Shown: positions 6,657 through 8,987 of the stretch, one piece after another
Layout of the letters: each line of letters begins with the position of its first letter
How positions within the stretch are numbered: position 1 is the first letter of the stretch
Origin: Candidatus Bathyarchaeum sp.
GTDB lineage: Archaea; Thermoproteota; Bathyarchaeia; Bathyarchaeales; Bathyarchaeaceae
Assembly (NCBI GenBank): GCA_004376385.1
Contig: SOJY01000041.1
Coordinates: 1 to 8,987, forward strand
DNA: 8,987 bases
Reading direction: 5' to 3'
Program-made: the position numbers and the translations under genes
The notes under the pieces: model-generated
Databases searched by the model: none
Told to the model about the DNA's origin: nothing
What the model saw: only the letters and a program-made list of their open reading frames with translations

Positions 6657-6677
6657 CCTTTTTCTTTTTTTTCTTTC
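6657..6677 (+). terminator. T-rich terminator after the surface-protein remnant
   Basis: Fifteen bases after the TAA at 6640-6642 there is a C-to-T tract containing T5, T8 and T3 runs separated by single C residues. It has no stem-loop and is typical of archaeal U-tract termination. It insulates the glycosyltransferase gene from upstream transcription. Confidence 0.6.
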
Positions 6678-6753
6678 AGTCAGAGTGGTAACGCTGACGA
6701 ACATGAAGAAGAGATTATGCAGGTCACTATTACAACGGCAAACATGTTAAAAA

Positions 6754-7740
6754 ATGAGTGAAAGTGTTGAGAGCAAAGAAGCGTTCAAGCTTTCAGTAGA
6801 TAATCAGGCAAAAATGATAAAAACCATTGTGTTTCTTAGAGAGGTTATGTCAAAACCAATCTTCTCAGTTATAACAACAGGAAGAGGGGAGAAAGATGCA
6901 AAAGCCCTCGAAGAGACGTTTAACAACTGGGAGATTACAAAAAAGGTTTTTGAAGAAAAAATAGGAAAAAGCAAGGCAATCGAATTTTTAGTTGTTGATG
7001 CGGGAGAAAACGCAGAGTTTCCGGAAATTTGTGATTCTAAAGTGATTTCTCCTGAGGAATACGAAGAGTATAGAACGGAACTCTGGAAAGCGGGAATAAT
7101 CAAGTATCCATGGTGGGATACTCCTGCAATAGGAAGGAATTTAGGGTTCAAGCATGCCAAGGGACGGATAGTTGTTTTTCATGACATTGATTCTCTCTTC
7201 TCTACGGGAACCGAGATGGATGATGCCTACATTCTTTCTGAGTTGGATAAATATGAGAACTATTTTGAAGTTATGTATTCTGCCTTCAAAAGGAAGGACA
7301 TCGTTGCCACAGTTCCATCTTTGAGACCAAGAGACAGCCTTAAGCTGGGAAGAAGATTTGGAATCATGGGAGCAAACCTGATTACACGGCTTTCCCTGAA
7401 GTTTCCGACAATAGAAATATTGGGAATTCCAGTAATTGGAGCCAGCGTTCCTGGATGTAGTATGACCTTGTTGCATGATGTTGCCTGCAAGATGTTCAGG
7501 AATGGGTATGGTCCCTATGACTCGGAGCTGGGAGTGTCTGAGGATCATAAAATTTCCAGGTTAATGACGAGGTTTGGAAGGGTTTCCTATGAACGATGTG
7601 CTGGAGTTTTCACGAGAACCATAAGTAGAGTGAGTGACGGGTATGATATCGCCAAGGCTCTTGGTTACGCGATAAAGGGGTCTACTTACTACATTTTTCC
7701 GGGGCTGTTCAAATACCGTAAACATTCTCTGACAATCTGA
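6754..7740 (+). CDS. GT-A fold glycosyltransferase, family 2-like
   Basis: This 328-residue protein probably transfers a sugar from a nucleotide-activated donor to an envelope or glycan acceptor in the cytoplasm; the substrate is unknown. The first GT-A strand is FSVITTGRG (37-45), followed by LVVDAG (79-84). The metal/nucleotide site is PAIGRNLGFKHAKGRIVVFHD with the DxD motif D144-I-D146. Late in the domain, SEDHKISRLMTRFGRV (262-277) gives the ED acceptor-side motif (E263, D264). No convincing membrane span is present, so it is soluble or peripheral. About 35 residues precede the core. No ribosome site lies before ATG 6754; a weak TATA-like CTATTACA at 6727-6734 would suit a leaderless transcript. 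Met32 is an alternative start but with poor upstream spacing. It stands alone after a terminator and converges on the DUF1638 gene five bases away. Confidence 0.82.
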   Translation: MSESVESKEAFKLSVDNQAKMIKTIVFLREVMSKPIFSVITTGRGEKDAKALEETFNNWEITKKVFEEKIGKSKAIEFLVVDAGENAEFPEICDSKVISPEEYEEYRTELWKAGIIKYPWWDTPAIGRNLGFKHAKGRIVVFHDIDSLFSTGTEMDDAYILSELDKYENYFEVMYSAFKRKDIVATVPSLRPRDSLKLGRRFGIMGANLITRLSLKFPTIEILGIPVIGASVPGCSMTLLHDVACKMFRNGYGPYDSELGVSEDHKISRLMTRFGRVSYERCAGVFTRTISRVSDGYDIAKALGYAIKGSTYYIFPGLFKYRKHSLTI

Positions 7741-7745
7741 AGAGG

Positions 7746-8351
7746 CTACGGTTGTTTAGGCTTGTTCTGAAGTTTTTTGATGGCTTCATCGATGACTGTT
7801 TTTAGTCCGTTTAGTCCCACCGTTTTCCTGTTTTTTACTTGAAGTCCTGTATGTTGGCTGAATTCTTCTATGTCATTTTTGAACTCGTCTAAATTCTCAA
7901 GAGAGTCGATTACGATGACGCCGGCGAGGTGCCTAAACTGCTCCTTTACTCCTTCCATGTTCCAATCGAAGATTTCGCGGAACCACACGTTTTTCTTCAG
8001 GTTTGAGGGCATCCAGCCCGGGGAGAGATAGAAGTGGTCACATTTTGGGTCGGCTTGTAAAAGTTTTTTGTGTCCGCCAAGCAGGCAGTCGATGCAGTTC
8101 AGGGCATCAACTTTGACGGCGTTACTGTATTTTTTGACGATTTTTTTGATTCTTGGATGGCACAGGTCACCATAAACAACTATTATTCCGTTAGGCGCAT
8201 GTTCTGTTGATTCTTCGAGGGCGGATGTCAGTTCTTTCTCTAGCTCAGAGTAAACTACGTGGAGACCCGCATCCAAGAAGTAGGGTTCAACGTCAAGCGA
8301 GTGTTCTTCTATTAGTTTTTCGATTTCTTTCTGTAAGATGCCGCAAGAAAT
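7746..8351 (-). CDS. DUF1638-family protein; 5' end unresolved
   Basis: This is a protein of unknown function. The family signature is visible: near the N-terminus SCGILQKEIEKLI (codons 8348-8310), then DAGLHVVYSELEKEL, VVYGDLC, NCIDCLLGGHKKLL and FYLSPGW. Several cysteines (in SCGIL, DLC, NCIDC and PKCD) could bind a metal or cofactor, but I know of no proven activity. The only ordinary in-frame start is TTG at 8276, which would cut away the conserved SCGIL region. The homologous part extends upstream to at least 8357 with no ATG, GTG or TTG; the span given begins at an ATT codon (8351-8349) as a minimal in-frame extent. Further upstream the frame reaches the TAG of the inositol-phosphate synthase. 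A TTG at 8379-8377 would connect if the G6 run at 8357-8362 were one base shorter. It may be frameshifted, started unusually, or affected by a sequence error. Confidence 0.65.
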   Translation of the reverse strand: MSCGILQKEIEKLIEEHSLDVEPYFLDAGLHVVYSELEKELTSALEESTEHAPNGIIVVYGDLCHPRIKKIVKKYSNAVKVDALNCIDCLLGGHKKLLQADPKCDHFYLSPGWMPSNLKKNVWFREIFDWNMEGVKEQFRHLAGVIVIDSLENLDEFKNDIEEFSQHTGLQVKNRKTVGLNGLKTVIDEAIKKLQNKPKQP

Positions 8352-8393
8352 GAGGAGGGGGGCGGGATTTGCTGGGCAATCTTGCTGTTCCCG

Positions 8394-8987
8394 CTATTTT
8401 TCTAGGTTAGAAATCCATGCGTCCAGTTTTTCTCTGGCTTCTTCGTCGCCCATTTGTTCGAGGGGATGTTTCATTAGATAAGCAGAAGTGTATGTTAGGT
8501 TGCCGCTGACTGCTTTGTCTAGTGCCAGTTGTGCGCATCTTATTGCGTCGATTGCTACTCCGCCGGAGTTGGCTTTGTCGTCTACGTCTAGTCGGATTTC
8601 CATGTTGAAGGGTATGTTTGCGAACATTCTTCCTTCTATTCTGATGAAGGCTAGTTTGGTGTTGCCTAGGAATGGGATGAAGTCGCTTGGTCCGATGTAG
8701 ATGTCTTTATCGTTTAGTCGTTGTTGTTTGGGGATTATGCTTTGAACGGCTTCTGTTTTGGAGATTTTTTTGCTTTCCAGCCGCTCCCGTTCAAGCATGT
8801 TGGCGAAGTCTGTGTTTCCGCCGACGTTGATTTGGTAGGTTCGGTCTATTGATGCTCCTCGGTCTACGCAAAGTTTGGCTAGTGTTCTGTGGGTTATTGT
8901 TGCTCCGATTACTCCTTTGACGTCGTCTCCCACAATTGGAAGACCTGCATTTTCAAACTTTTTGAGCCAGCCTTCATTGGACGCGAT
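8394..8987 (-). CDS. ino1: myo-Inositol-1-phosphate synthase, C-terminal part (5' truncated by window)
   Basis: This is a cytoplasmic NAD-dependent enzyme that converts glucose 6-phosphate to myo-inositol phosphate, the head-group precursor of archaeal inositol lipids. About 197 residues are visible and the frame is open to the window edge (IASNEGWLKKFENAGLPIVG precedes GTG 8933, which is an internal valine). The complete archaeal protein is about 360-390 residues; the NAD-binding N-terminal half is outside. Diagnostic motifs are GDDVKGVIGATITHRTLA, TYQINVGGNTDFANM, KKISKTEAVQS (lysines near the active site in the family), YIGPSDFIPFLGNTKLA and LDVDDKANSGGVAIDAIR. The C-terminus looks complete and ends in SNLEK followed by TAG. 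The DUF1638 gene lies directly downstream in the same frame, so the two are probably cotranscribed. Confidence 0.95.
   Translation of the reverse strand: MASNEGWLKKFENAGLPIVGDDVKGVIGATITHRTLAKLCVDRGASIDRTYQINVGGNTDFANMLERERLESKKISKTEAVQSIIPKQQRLNDKDIYIGPSDFIPFLGNTKLAFIRIEGRMFANIPFNMEIRLDVDDKANSGGVAIDAIRCAQLALDKAVSGNLTYTSAYLMKHPLEQMGDEEAREKLDAWISNLEK

Noticed and set aside
6495..6704. Minus-strand open frame of 69 codons
   Set aside because: It is antisense to the surface-protein remnant and runs across the T-rich terminator. Its low-complexity Ala/Ser/Val composition mirrors the Thr/Ala/Pro codons on the other strand.
8394..8396. TAG as a pyrrolysine codon joining inositol-phosphate synthase and the DUF1638 protein
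   Set aside because: The synthase C-terminus looks complete at SNLEK, and aIF5B in the same window also ends with TAG at its natural C-terminus, so TAG appears to act as an ordinary stop here. No pyrrolysine genes are in view.
8488..8700. Plus-strand open frame of 70 codons
   Set aside because: It is antisense to strongly conserved inositol-phosphate synthase motifs.
1..8987. tRNA, rRNA, CRISPR array, transposase or insertion sequence
   Set aside because: No repeat-spacer pattern, cloverleaf-like sequence, transposase motif or terminal inverted repeats with target duplication were seen on reading both strands by eye.

Overview
The window looks like a piece of an archaeal chromosome, probably from the TACK side (Bathyarchaeia-like). 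This rests on gene content, not on any search. The evidence is an archaeal/eukaryal-type initiation factor (aIF5B), archaeal pilins with a class III-type signal peptide, a TackOD1-like zinc protein, an archaeal-type inositol-phosphate synthase, and poly-T terminators without stem-loops.

Layout. Positions 1-782 hold the 3' end of aIF5B (+), closed by a T7 run. Positions 927-5077 hold a compact five-gene type IV pilus operon (+): a secretion/assembly ATPase, two different T2SSF (TadC/FlaJ-like) membrane platform proteins, and two tandem small pilins. The genes overlap or sit a few bases apart, and three of the five starts are GTG or TTG. Positions 5079-6053 (-) encode a multi-zinc-ribbon TackOD1-like protein with a C-terminal part resembling a degenerate PD-(D/E)XK nuclease fold; its stop lies one base from the last pilin stop. 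Positions 6054-6354 contain no gene, but there is a dyad at 6221-6277. Positions 6355-6642 hold the start-less C-terminal remnant of a surface protein (Ig-like strand, Thr/Pro/Glu-rich linker, membrane anchor, basic tail), followed by a strong T-rich terminator. Positions 6754-7740 (+) encode a family 2-like glycosyltransferase. Positions 7746-8987 (-) hold a DUF1638-family protein and, upstream of it, the C-terminal half of myo-inositol-1-phosphate synthase, running off the window.

How the genes work together. The ATPase, two platform proteins and two pilins would make a surface pilus; the prepilin peptidase is not in the window. The glycosyltransferase and inositol-phosphate synthase fit cell-envelope synthesis (glycans and inositol lipids), but no direct link to the pilus is shown.

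Most notable anomaly: the conserved N-terminus of the DUF1638 protein is encoded upstream of its only ordinary in-frame start (TTG at 8276). That upstream part has no ATG, GTG or TTG. It is in the same frame as the preceding gene, separated only by a TAG stop, and a six-base G run lies exactly where one base fewer would connect it to a TTG start.
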